In this document: one piece after another, positions 21,863 to 33,500 of the stretch
Numbering within the stretch: position 1 is the stretch's first letter
How the letters are laid out: each line of letters opens with the position of its first letter
Assembly (NCBI GenBank): GCA_963930655.1
Contig: OZ005602.1
Location: forward strand, 28,099,840-28,163,839
Origin: Myrica gale
Lineage: Eukaryota; Streptophyta; Magnoliopsida; Fagales; Myricaceae
Direction of reading: 5' to 3'
Length of the DNA: 64,000 bases
Notes under the pieces: generated by a model
Told to the model about the DNA's origin: nothing
The model's input: only the letters and a program-made list of their open reading frames with translations
Database searches by the model: none
Position numbers and translations under genes: made by a program

Positions 21863-24800
21863 CTAAAATAGTCTAGAAAAAGCCAAAACCAAGTAATATC
21901 ATCAAAAAACAGGAACACTCCAAGTAATATCAACCAAAAACAAAAATCTCACCGTTCCACAGCCTCATTGCCAAGCAAAGCTGCAGACTGTGCAAGTTGA
22001 TATATTTCATTGAAATTACTTCGACTAATCGCCTCTCTATCAAAGATGGCATCTGATAAAACAACCGACGTCGCTCCTCTTGCAATATATTCTCCAATTG
22101 AATCTGTATCACGTTAGGGAAACAAAGGGAGTTGTTGCAGTCACAAAAAAACTTAAAATGAAAGCAATGTTACAAGTTGGAATCACTATCTTGCAGGAGC
22201 AAAACATCACCATGCAACCTGTCAAGTGGAATGTAAAACAATCAACTTAACAGAGATTTCTGGCCACTGTCCACTAAATTTTTTAAAAAAATTATGTACG
22301 AAGTACTGCAAGTTCAAATTTCAATCTATGACAAGGTAAACATGAATTGAAAAGATGATTTTTTTTTGCATGATTTTTATTTTGTTGAGGGTGGATGCAT
22401 TTCAAAAAGAGGTTAGAACTTCAAAGTTCTGAAGGCATGCCAATAAATGTCTTCACAATCAGGAGAACAATTTGGATGATATATGGTTACTAATGCAAAA
22501 CTGTGATGAAATTATCTCTGAATATTGACCACTACAATAAAGGAACCTCATCACTTCCAAGCACAGATACACATAATTAAACTGAGGCTTTAAGAGCTAC
22601 AGGAAAAAAGCAAAGTAAACAACCTATCGTAATGCCCTGAGAAGCAACCATTGAGATGTGATCAAAAGGCCTCTTGAGTGCTGAAATGTATTGACTACCA
22701 CCTAATGCAGAGACAGGATAAACCTATTCCACCAAATAAACAAACGGTAAATCCAAAAGGTAAATCTGTAGATGAAACATTTTCTAACGTTCAAAAAATA
22801 TCAGATCCCAGAATTTTTTTTGATGACGAGGAAATTCCCCAAAGCTGGACCATTTTGGCCCAACCCTGAAGTACAAACCCCGGCCCACTGGACCGACCCC
22901 ACAACCCAGGGAGCAGATAAGTCAAGGGCGATAATGGGGATGTTGGGGCTCGAACTTGGGACATGTTAGAACCCAAGCCGAAGCCTTACCACCACACCAA
23001 ACCCTTGGGGGTAATATCAGATCCCAGAATACTTTGTGCAAATCGAATAAGGTTCTTTAGACTGATAAAGGATAATGCATTCATGAGGCAGTATGCTAAG
23101 ATAACCTACATGATGCAAATACACACAAGACACTTGGAGACTATAAGAAGCTTCGCTAAGAAAAACGGTGCCAATTCTCAGGGGTGTCAGCAGTTAGATA
23201 ATTTATGTGATGAAAACGGAGAGACACGCACACACTCTGATAACTTGGCCGAGTAAACTTTCTACATCAACCTAAGATAAGAAAGTCAAGGCATGGAAGA
23301 ATCTCTTAAAGCTCTGAGCTGACAACACAAACCAGATAGAAAGTCCTTATTCAGGTCCTAAGCATGATCAAATTTGCAAGGATAAAAAACTGATAATCCA
23401 AAGGCTACAAAGTAACTCTAGACAGGGTGAAGTGGAGACAAGATGAATCAATGTAAATGAAAAAGCTCAAGTCCCAATTATATTCAGGATAAGCATGATA
23501 TACATTCCTCTCATAACACAATTTATCACAATTTTGGTCAGAGTTCTAAGAGTACAGTTACTATTTTATTGCTCTCACAAACAGCTCCATGAGGCAGAAA
23601 ATGAAAGAGATGTAAGTGTAAAGTTGTATCAGATTAGGGGAATTACTAATACAAATTAGCCCTCAAAATAGGAAATTTGAAATGCAAAAATGTTTCACTC
23701 CACCTCAGCAAGATAAGATTGCAGCTTGCACAGGTCAATGAGTCGTATGTTGACATTAGAAACATCATAAAATACATCAAGACAAGTTGATTTGGCCGGG
23801 TACTGAGGATGACATAAGATACATTGTATGGAATGTTGAGTTTACAAGTACAAATGATTGGAATTGGAGGAATTTGCGACTTTTTTCTCTACTGTTTATG
23901 AGAGGGTGATTCGAAGGGGGGATGAGAACAAGTTGATTTGGGTGGGTATTAAGCATTGTATCTTTTCTGATAACTCTTTCTATGTTCATCTTGCTGGTGG
24001 TAATGCAGTGTTTTTCCCTTGGTGCGGAGTGTGCGAATACCAAAGTCCCTACGAGAGTCTCTTACTTCGTTTGGGAGGCAATGAATGGCAGGATTTTGAC
24101 AACGGGTAATTTGAGGAGGAGAGGTGTTTATGTGGTAGATTGGTGTTTTTTGTGTACGGGTGATAGGGAATCAGTCAACCATGTGTTATTGCATTGTCCG
24201 GTGGCGAGAGGTCTTTGGAAGCATATGTTTAGTAGAATCTTCAGTGGGTTATACCGGAAAGGGTGGCTGATGTCTTTCTTTGTTGGAATAGGAAGTTCAA
24301 GGATCCTCTTGCTAAGGCTATTTGGAAGATCCCCTCTTGCATTTGGTGGTGTCTTTGGAGGAAGCGTAATAGTAGATGTTTTGAGGATTCGGCTTTGTCA
24401 TTGGAGCAGTTGCAGGGGGTGTGATGTTTTCTCTCTTTTCCTGGGCTAATGCTATGTTGGGGGGGGGGGGGGGGCATGGTGTCTTTGTACTGTTCTTTTT
24501 CCATCTCTGTTTTAATAAAATTGTTACTTACCAAAAAAAAATGCATCAAGACTCACCTTGACAATTTTGGCACCAGCATCATATGCAGCCAATATCTGTA
24601 AATGACAAATGGATAGTTTTAACTCTTGCCTGGGAAAAAAGCTCAAACGTTCCAATTCACAAACAGAACACTAGCAAATAAATAACGCTGAAAGCCCCAA
24701 TTTCCAGATTCACCGTGGTGGTCAATGAGGCAAACATCATAATAAGTGAGTTTAAAGAACAAATCTACAAAAGCATTGAAGCTTAGAAAAGTCGTAAAAT

Positions 24801-27140
24801 TCAAATTAAAAAGAAGCTCTTACTTCTGTTGGGGTCATTACACCCGGTATATATACGACTTCACCACATTGGACCTCAACTGTAATGTCCTGACAGGCAG
24901 TAAGCATGTTAACATTGTACAGAATAAAAGGTATCCACAATGTATCCTAATAGGTTCCCTTCAGCCTCACTTTAGGACAGAAAATCATAAGAATTGCTAA
25001 AAGTACTAAAAAGGAAATGAAGAAGAACCAAGGAACAATGTCCGAGATTCACGTGTTTCAGGTTCAAGTGGGAAGCCAAAATGCATACCTTGACCATAGC
25101 AGGACTCATAAGAAATTTGGCTCCAGCATTTTTGGCATTTTTGGCATCCTCAACATTAAGGACAGTCCCAATCTGCAGGAAACTAGGTAGTTTCAGAGAG
25201 TATGGCCTGCTCCTTATTTGATGGATAGTGAACTGAAAATGGCCTAAATATTATATCAATCTATGGCATATTAAGAAAATTTCTAACCAAACAAAACTAT
25301 CCATATTCCTCCAAACCAGATTGGGCACTTACAATTGCATCTAGTCGGATTCACTTCACATGTAACAAAAGAGAACATAGAAAGTGGACCATTTAAACTC
25401 GCATTTTGTCGAAGATCCTGCAACTAAGCTAATTACCTCAACATAATAATTAATCATCAAGGACATGTAGTCCTTTAATATCCAACAAATGAGAAAAACT
25501 TTCTTTGATGCTTCCAACAAACCAAGCACAAACTTTTGGCAAGCTGCTAAAGACACTTGCTTTGAACCTAGAAAGAATATAAATGATGAGCCGAAAATTT
25601 CAAAAGGAGCTAGAAAGAGTATTACTCCTAAGGCAGTAGTAGGGTGCTCATGCATCAACTGCTGCAGAACCTGCACAAATCGGAAAGAAAGCACACAAAC
25701 TCTCAAGCGCTGAGCCAATTGCAGAGAGAAATGGGAGAGATTGCATTTTTAAACAACCTCAAATACATCTGGGGTGGACATCACAACCTCCAGCTACAAA
25801 CCAAGAAAGAGAAATGATTACAAACCAGCAGTAGTACAAAATACAGACTGCAACTATTGCCAAAGTCTCTAAATTATTAGTGTATTTAAAACTTGTAAAG
25901 TAAGGTAATATTTCCCATCAACCACGAAAAATTCGTCTAACATTCAAAATCAAATGGCAATCATTAGGCTATAGGAGCGGGCAAGTTCTATACTGCCCAA
26001 AAAAAATGCGGCTGATTCAATTTTTAGGATCATTCTCATCAACGTTGAAGCTTTTCAAGGATTTACTAAATCCTAACGTAGACAATAGTGCCCATTCTAT
26101 CACGTAGACACACATTTTGCTCGACAATCCTCTTTTTTCTTGTCTAACAAACAGATAAAAGTATATTTTGGACAAAGAAAAAGGAAGAAGACTCACAACT
26201 GAGATGCCACCACTAAGTGCAGCACGTGCAGCTTTAAGTGCCAGCTTCGCACTATCCAAAAGGAAAAAAAAAAAAAGAGAGTATGTAAGATATTGTTTGC
26301 ACCAAGATTGTGTAACTAACGGGGGGAGATCTGCTGCAGTTCGGTCACCCGAACTGCAGCAGATCCTGGTCGTAACTAACCTCAGGACACACACTGATTA
26401 CGAAGATTCGCTTCCATTCAAAAATACACTTTAGTAGTCACACAAAGGCAGATAGATACACAGAGTTCACCCTACAAAAAGGTGTCAAGGCCAGCCTGAT
26501 TCACGTTCAAGGTCTTTATGTCATTCAGGGACATATTTTCGTTACTGTTTGAGGTAGTCTTAAATGGAGAACTTATCACGGAATATTATGTCTATTCTTC
26601 AGTAGCTCTCCATTTTTCTCCTATTCTCCGTAAACTACCACTAAGAGTCTAAGACGTCAAGAGCATCTTGGTATACCAAACAGATCAGTGATCTCAAATT
26701 TGAATACGGGCAGTAGTTCCTCTCACTATCGTGGCGAAGCTCTAAAGAGAAAAAGAAGAAATGGACACTCTAAAAGCGCTTGGAACTCGAAAATCACTGC
26801 CGACATGTCAAACTTAAAAAGAACTTGCACGCCTCAAATTGACCAAAAACAAAAAAGAATGCGATTACAATGAGAAGCAGAAACACGTGCAATGGACTTA
26901 GAATTTCATTTCAGAAAGCAAAACGAATAGAGAGAGAGAGAGAAACCTATTGGCACGAAGGCAAGCGATGACGCCAGAATTCTGTATCTGCGTCAAGGTT
27001 TTGTCGACTGGAGACCAAGAGAGAGAAGAAGAGCAAGAAACGGAAAGCCGAGTCAGCGGCTGTGCGCTGAAGAGGCTTAAAGATACCGAAGAAGTGCAGG
27101 CGCACATGCCGAGGGTCGCTATGGCCATTACCATATCCAC
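21863..27140 (-). CDS. Plastid KHG/KDPG aldolase-like protein
   Basis: Ten exons by eye (minus): 26947-27140, 26197-26251, 25758-25793, 25626-25670, 25089-25172, 24824-24889, 24557-24595, 22624-22723, 21953-22103 and a tiny last exon 21863-21872. Phases are consistent and give about 259 residues. The N-terminal 40-50 residues are Ser/Thr/Leu-rich, like a plastid transit peptide. The TIM-barrel core keeps the bacterial landmarks GVIACLRA, VLEVVMSTP (catalytic Glu), GIGTVLN, FLMSPAMV, YIPGVMTPTE, KVYP (Schiff-base Lys) and ASQGIT. The Arg that binds substrate carboxylate in E. coli KDPG aldolase (Arg49, in LEVTLRT) is Ser here. KDPG aldolase splits 2-keto-3-deoxy-6-phosphogluconate into pyruvate and glyceraldehyde-3-phosphate; whether that is the plant role is disputed. 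If the last donor is not used, translation stops one codon later in the intron (E-R-stop). Confidence 0.85.
22815..23012 (-). mobile_element. tRNA-derived SINE in an intron
   Basis: On the minus strand the element begins CCCCCAAGGGTTTGG and has an A-box-like TGGTGTGGTGG and a B box AGTTCGAGCCC, the RNA polymerase III promoter of tRNA-derived SINEs. It ends in a short A run. It is flanked by 18-bp direct repeats AATATCAGATCCCAGAAT (22797-22814 and 23013-23030). The element is about 198 bp and lies in the intron between the eighth and seventh exons of the KDPG-aldolase-like gene, in the same orientation as the gene. Confidence 0.85.
23784..24538 (+). mobile_element. LINE (L1-type) 3' end beside a splice donor
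   Basis: Frame-shifted coding on the plus strand shows the end of an L1-type ORF2: a WNWRNL/ELEEF segment, KVPTRVSYFVWEAMNGR, the zinc-finger phrase CFLC...NHVLLHCPVARGLW, and IWWCLWRKRNSRCFEDS. A G run, AATAAAA and a poly(A) tail follow. Near-identical direct repeats AAATRCATCAAGAC (23770-23783 and 24539-24552; 13 of 14) bound it. It lies antisense in the intron after exon 7 of the KDPG-aldolase-like gene, with its 3' copy of the target site overlapping that exon's donor. Confidence 0.9.
26321..26371. mobile_element. 51-bp palindromic insertion with 9-bp target duplication
   Basis: A perfect 17-bp inverted repeat (GATCTGCTGCAGTTCGG at 26328-26344, its complement at 26349-26365) with a 4-base loop sits in a 51-bp segment. 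The segment is bounded by identical 9-bp direct repeats GTAACTAAC (26312-26320 and 26372-26380). It lies in intron 1 of the KDPG-aldolase-like gene. The 9-bp duplication points to Mutator-type transposition. At 51 bp it is among the smallest such insertions one would expect to see. Confidence 0.7.
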
Positions 27141-27527
27141 TGCCTTCTTCTATCTACTCCAGCAGTGCGGGTGTGAGAGAGAGATTCGTAGTTTTGAGCG
27201 GGGAGCAGGAGTTTAGAGCCGAGATTAATTTATAAGCGGCGATTTTGATAGAATCGGGTGTTTGGAAACAGTAATTGCTTGAGTTGTTTGAGGATAATCT
27301 TATCCGCAGTATCAAAACCCAGCAGTCACAATGACAAATTTCTATTTTGCCATTGATGAAATCTTTTTCGGTCCAACTCATCCTTTTATAACGTTGATCA
27401 TGTTGAGGGTACAGTGTAAAATCGCCGGCCAAAAAATCAAGCAATCTGTCGGATCCCAAAAGAAATTTCGGAGTAAAAACAGTATTTATTCACCAGCAGG
27501 TGGTAGTTTACTGGAGTTTGACTTTGG

Positions 27528-28731
27528 CTAAGATTCAGAGGTAATGCCCAAATCTTGGCAAGTCCATTCTGCCTCTATAGTCCTCATGTCATGTGGAATC
27601 CTGAGTTTAAGTGGTAGAGACTTCTCTCTCCATCCGCCATGCTTCTGTGCAGACTCACAGATCACCGTCCGAGCACAGAATTCCCACATCTTTGCAATCT
27701 CCCCGAGTGACAAGGGTTCTAGCAGAGTTCTGAGGGACGCGTTGAGCTTTGATTTCACCTTCGCTGAAAGGTCCTGGTGATGGTCCTCTCTGTCAAAGCA
27801 ATCAAGGGGTAAACAGATTGATTTTCATGGGCAAAGAGAAAGAGGACAAAGTGTGAATACTTCAAAAGGTTTTCTATTATCTTTCATCCTGCTTAAGATA
27901 AAGCTGAGAGCCCACAAGACATCCGGCACATCAACTCTGAATGAAGTTATTTAACTTAATATGGATCCCCAGAAATAAACGAATGAACAACGCCCCATAG
28001 ACTCTTCAGGAATCCATTTTGCGGTTTAATTTAAAGTGTCATCTTTCTCTTGTTTTAGAATGTATAGATATCAAGCATATCATGTTCATTTGAGTACAAG
28101 TACTCGTAGCCGTATTCCTATCCACCCCTGAAGATTTGGTCTTGCAACGTCAATGTACAACTATGAAAGGCAGGCAGCAACTTAATTCGAGGAATTTAGA
28201 AAAAGTTGGCCACTCTTCTGTTGCTCATGGAGTGTAAATTGGGAAATGGTCATAGTGGATGGATTTTGCCAGAGGGTATGGCATCATGCCTTTCACATTT
28301 CAAAGAATAATCTGCATCTATAAAGTGAATATCATAAGACCCCTTTTCTCACCTGAATTCCACAGGGATTTTGTCTAGCAATAAGGGAGTAGTATTTGGA
28401 TAATTTGTAGGAACAAGCAAACTTAAGGGCTGAATTGGTGACTGCATACCATAAAACACAAAGTCCATAAAAGGAAGAGAAAGGTAATGAACATTGACTA
28501 TGAATAATAGTTGAACTAGATTGCTTGGAAACATACCAGCTGTGCTGAAACCTGCTGCAACTTAAAGTTTGGACTTACGGTGACACCGCTGAAGGAACAC
28601 TTGACAATGATACCTTGACCTGCATAAGTTGCAGCTGCAGTTGGAATGGTAGCCTCATCACTGATAACTGCCACAGTATCTATCAGTTGCTGGTTTATCT
28701 CCCTAATTTCTTGTAACAGAGCATGCCTGGC
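27528..28731 (-). pseudogene. MED15-like C-terminal fragment (truncated gene)
   Basis: Three exons (minus): 28537-28731, 28353-28441 and 27528-27789, phase-consistent to a stop at 27528. They encode about 180 residues matching the C-terminus of plant MED15, the Mediator tail subunit that contacts activators: HALLQEIREINQQLIDTVAVIS, then IVKCSFSGVTVSPNFK, SPIQPLSLLVPTNYPN, and SLRTLLEPLSLGEIAKMWEFCARTVI. The KIX domain, the long Gln-rich middle and the upstream C-terminal exons are missing between here and 30.5 kb. The final 35 residues (after the ARTVI block) differ from the usual MED15 ending. The open frame of the first exon extends upstream to an ATG at 28797, so a short protein is possible; otherwise it is a 5'-truncated duplicate. 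Confidence 0.75.
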
Positions 28732-28797
28732 CTGCAAAGTGGAATACATACAAGTTCTTACAGCATGGTACAAGAGGCATTCTGACTCAATGTTCAA

Positions 28798-29695
28798 ACT
28801 GTATGACGATGGAATTTAAGTTTCAGATTCCTAAGAGAGCAAGCTGCCTAGCCAAGACTTGAATCTAAGAGTTAACTGGAACAGACAACACCAAGATTGC
28901 TATCTTCTAATTGATTTTAACTCAAAATTAAAAATAATATTGCAACAGTGCTTAGAGCATGTTCAGAAATTTGGGACAATAAACAAGAATCAGCTTTTTG
29001 ATGTAATTGCATAAAAGCACATAAAGGAAAATCTGCAAAATCATTTATAAAATCATATGCTGCCATTTCCGGAACCTGATTCATGATTAATCATTGCACT
29101 TGAGCAAAAAGGCCTCATTAATCATGAACAGCAAGTGCAAACTAGATAGAATGAAGTTCCATTTCCAAAATGTAACAACTGCCAACAGAAAGATTTCTAA
29201 TATGCAACTGCAGACGTTCAAAAAGAAAAAATACAACACTGATTTCTTTAGCATATTTGCTCACATGGATAGAGTATTGTGCAACTGAATGAAGATTGTA
29301 GGTCCAAAACTCCAAATTCTACAGAGGCTATCCTAAATTCATTGAGATTTCTAAGTAATATCTCAATAACAGCTCCCAATTTCTCATGCAGATCAGGGTA
29401 TGCCTAAATGTGTTCTTGAGGATAGCCATTTTTGTTTTTTCTTGTTTTAGTTCTCTTCCTACATCAGATGCTCTAATATTCTGTTTTTTCTTTCTTGAAG
29501 ACTAGTTACTGTTTTGATCTCTCGTCTTGCACAAAAGTTTGACTCGGTGGAGGTCAAGTCAAGTCAAGTGAATTCATCTTATATTATATCATATATGGCC
29601 TCTTAAAAACATTATAACCAAGAAGGAAACTAGGATCAAAGTTGAAGGTGCCAAATTAAACTAAAATTTTATTGGGCAGCCAAGTACCAAAAAAA

Positions 29696-29732
<37 letters not shown>

Positions 29733-30455
29733 CCTTCTAATATTTTATGACCATTTTGATAGTGAATGAGCAAAAAAGGCCCTTATTTTCAACTTTTTAA
29801 ACTAATTTATATTTTTTCATAAATTCTAAAAATATAATTACCAAAGTGGGCTTGTTTTTTTAATTGTTCTAGCTTCAACACCAGAGGGGCCAGGCCTTGG
29901 GCCCTAGGCCCCCTTTACATTCGACCCTGATTATAATAGCCTTATAAATTATAAATTCAAGGAGACATTGAATTACTTGATTATCCTAAAAATAGAAATT
30001 GGAGAAATTGAAAACAATAAAATTGAAGGGCATAAAAGACTTTTTGCTTCTCAAAATAATACATTGAATGTTTGTTATTCTTCTTTTATTGTATAGAAAG
30101 ATGAAAAAGAAAAGGTTATTCGAATATTTTTCACTACAAAAAAGGAAAAGGCGTTGGAAGAAGGAACGGGTCTATTATGAACCGTCGTTTATAACAAGAC
30201 ACGTAAAAGCGGTAGAGGGCTTTTGTCTTTAGAGCGAATACTGTCCGTCGTTTACGAAAGGCTTCTCTCCTGATTAGCCTGTCTTAAGCCTCTGGTAACG
30301 GCACGGCTCTGTTGATCACTTGCTCTGCCGTCCTTTCTTTTTAAGTCGTAACTTTTTTTTTTAATTTCTTTCGTCAAACTCGTACGTGCGGATATTCCGT
30401 TGAATCAAAAACCTCAATTTCTTCGGGGTAAAATCTGAGAACTTCCGGATCTGAG
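28798..30455. other. Spacer between MED15-like fragment and NC2-alpha
   Basis: No coding exons on either strand, in particular no further MED15 exons. Contains a TAA microsatellite at about 29699-29730 and a GC patch with GGGCCCTAGGCCCC near 29890-29920 that may mark an old element. The last 200 bases are probably promoter and leader of the NC2-alpha gene. Confidence 0.5.
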
Positions 30456-30577
30456 ATGGGTTTTCCATATATTTTATCCGACTGAGGAAGATCAAGTCGA
30501 TAGCCATAATTTTGTACTGAAACCCGATTCTCTTTTCATTTTCATTTTTGCATTTTCTTTCGATGCTTTTGATCTGA
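30456..30577 (+). promoter_or_regulatory. Two short uORFs before NC2-alpha
   Basis: ATG at 30456 opens a 9-codon frame ending TGA at 30483-30485, and ATG at 30563 opens a 4-codon frame (MLLI) ending at 30577, four bases before the main ATG at 30582. If the transcript starts upstream of these, they could lower translation of the main frame. Leader extent is not known. Confidence 0.4.
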
Positions 30578-30581
30578 CACC

Positions 30582-33500
30582 ATGAGGAAGAAGCTCGATA
30601 CCCGATTTCCTGCAGTAAGTTTCCTTTATCTTTCTCTGCTTTTTGATTTTTCGTTCGCTATTTGGTGGATGGGAAAACGGAGGAGAAAAGAAAATTTTGG
30701 AATCGCGATTTTTTTATGGATTGATGTTGATTAAGGTAATCTCTTTGGTTGTTTGTGCTAAATTGCATTGCTTTCAAAAGTCTTGGTTTTAAGCTTAGGA
30801 TTTGAATCAGCTGGAGGGTGTTCCACGTAAGAGCGATTTAAGGGTTTTTCTTTTTATGCGGGTATTGTTCTGTTGTAAGTTTGTATTTTTTTTCTTTTAG
30901 ACTCCCGGGGTTGTGATTTGTTCTAAAAGCCAAAACAATCTCTGTGAGGGGGTTTTTTTGTGGTGCTATTATGAATTGGTTGTATTTTTCCTTATGTTTG
31001 TGTTTGGTTTCCAGTCGATGTCACTTAGTGTTGAAATCAGCTTATGGGTGCTTCATCGTTGCCTCTTATGGCAATATGTGATCTGGTTACGTTTTGTTTG
31101 GACACTGGGCATTGGTTTTCATTACCATATTATTAAATTTAGGTTTAAATCAGTTTCTGGGTCCTCATTTTTCTTGGCTCATGGTGACATCTTGTATGTT
31201 CTTATTTGTTCGGCTTAAGTTTAAGTGTTTGGTTTGCTTTTCCGTATCATGATCAGTATCAAGTCAGGCGTTAACTATATTGTTTATTTTTATTATCATT
31301 TTTTAGGGGGTTGTGGTGCTATGGGGGGAGTATGTGGAAATCTGACTTGTCTTGTTCTAGGTTTTGGGTCAATTTATTTCTCCTGATCTTCATTAGTAGA
31401 GAAATTGAGTTAAGGTTCTATGAGTTGGGTCTTCCCTTTTTGGGATTGATCTGGGAGGAGGATGGTTGTGGGAATGAGGTGAGAATGATGTGCTGGATCT
31501 TCTAATTATTGTTTTAGGTGTCTTGTTTGTGTAGGAAATTTCATATCCCACGGGTCTATAGTGCATACTGGTTGCTTTGGTGAATTATTTCATTGGTGAA
31601 TTGTTTTCATGTATGTGTTGTTATTATTGTCATTGTGATTTATTTGGAATCTTGTTTACCGATGGAAAGTGTTAATGTGACAGGCCCGGATTAAAAAGAT
31701 AATGCAAGCTGATGAGGATGTTGGGAAGATAGCATCGGCAGTGCCTGTTTTAGTTTGTAAGTAGCTGTGATTTTCTAGGATAATGTGCTTCTTCCTTCAG
31801 AGTCCTCTGATCTTTAACCTTCTCGCGTATCATCTTCTTGGATAATGCAGCTAAAGCATTGGAATTATTTTTGCAAGACCTTTGTGACCGTACATACGAG
31901 ATAACCCTTCTGAGAGGAGCAAAGACTATGAGTTCCTTGCATTTGTAAGTAAAGGATTGGCCTAATTTTTTTTTTTCAGTTTTTTCTTATATTTGGTAAT
32001 TTTTTTTTGTTTTTTGTTTTATAAGTAAGGCAATTTTATTAAAGAAAAGAAATATGACAATACAAGAGACCATACTGACAACGACTAAAGCATACAAGCT
32101 AAAAAACTGAGAAAATCCACAAAATGACTGCCTAAACCCGAATTAGCCCAAAGAAACAGAGAATGCAACAAAAAACCCCCCAAACTAGCCAAAGACACAA
32201 CCCTGTCTTCAAAACATCTCTCATTCCTTTCCCTCCACAAACTCCACCAGATGCAAGCTGAAATCATCTTCCAAATGGCCGACGCAATTGGATCCTCAAA
32301 CTTCCTCTTCCAACAACGCAAAACATCCATCGCCTTCCTCGGCTAAATTTTTTTGTGATAAGCGGAAAAGAAAAATTATGTTTCTGCAAGCTCTGGTTGT
32401 TAATTTTGTGGTTCATATAACAGTGATACCCGGTCTCATGAGAGTCAAATGAATGAACAACTCATATTTAGAGGGGATGCCTCAGTGCAATAGTAGATAT
32501 GATTTCCAGTTTCAGGCTTAGTATAACAGATGGAGTCCGGATTTGCACAATATGAGTTTATGACAGAAATTCATCCTGTGTTCCTTTTATCTAGTTATGT
32601 TGTTATCACATAAATGAGGGTGCAAATTTTTGTTTTTTACAATTTTCTGCCCTTTTTCAACATGGTGCCCTTCCTAGCTCTTCTTGACTTCTGTATTGTG
32701 TGAAGGTTGCGGGAAATTTCTTTTTACCTATCACATATGTTCCGGTTATCTGTCATCAAGTATTGATGGACTGTTCCTATATGAAATACTTTGTTACGCT
32801 TAGTTTATTTGAGGAATACCGATTGCTTGTTGTTTCTTTCCCTCATTCTCTTCCTTCTTCCTTCCACAGCTAAAGAAGGAAGAATAGCACTTGTTTCATT
32901 TCCTCCTTTTGTTCATTCAGACAACAGGAGAGTTATAAGCTCCTTTTTAGCCCACCTATTTTCCTTCGTCACTGCCTTATCCATCCTTGCCTTTTGCACA
33001 CAATGGTAATTCGTTGTAGCACTGGCCAGAAATTAGTTTAGATATTGCCAACCATCTGAAGAACCTTTCCTAAAGTGAACAATTATCCAGTTGTCTTTTT
33101 ATCAGCCCACACCAGCTTAAGAATCAATTTTGCATTGAAAAAGTCATCATCATTTGGCCCCTGCCTTCCACGAAATGCCATTAAGTCACATCCATCCGGA
33201 AACTGACACTTATGAACAAGAAAAAATAAGTGAACTCTATTATGTAACCACTTAGAACTCCCTCCGCAGCACCAAAGACCAAAAGGAAAAGGAAGGAAAG
33301 AATGAAGTCTCAGGTCATGCCCTGCTTTCTGTGTGTGTTGTTTATACTGGAAAGTCTGCTAGCTTCTGTTTCCTTAGTTTTTGTTATCACACTGCTCCAT
33401 CTTTTAGAAGAACCTTGTCTTTCTCATGATATTTTGGGTATCAAATTGATCTGACTAACTCTGTACTGAAATTGCAGAAAACATTGTGTACAGAGCTATA

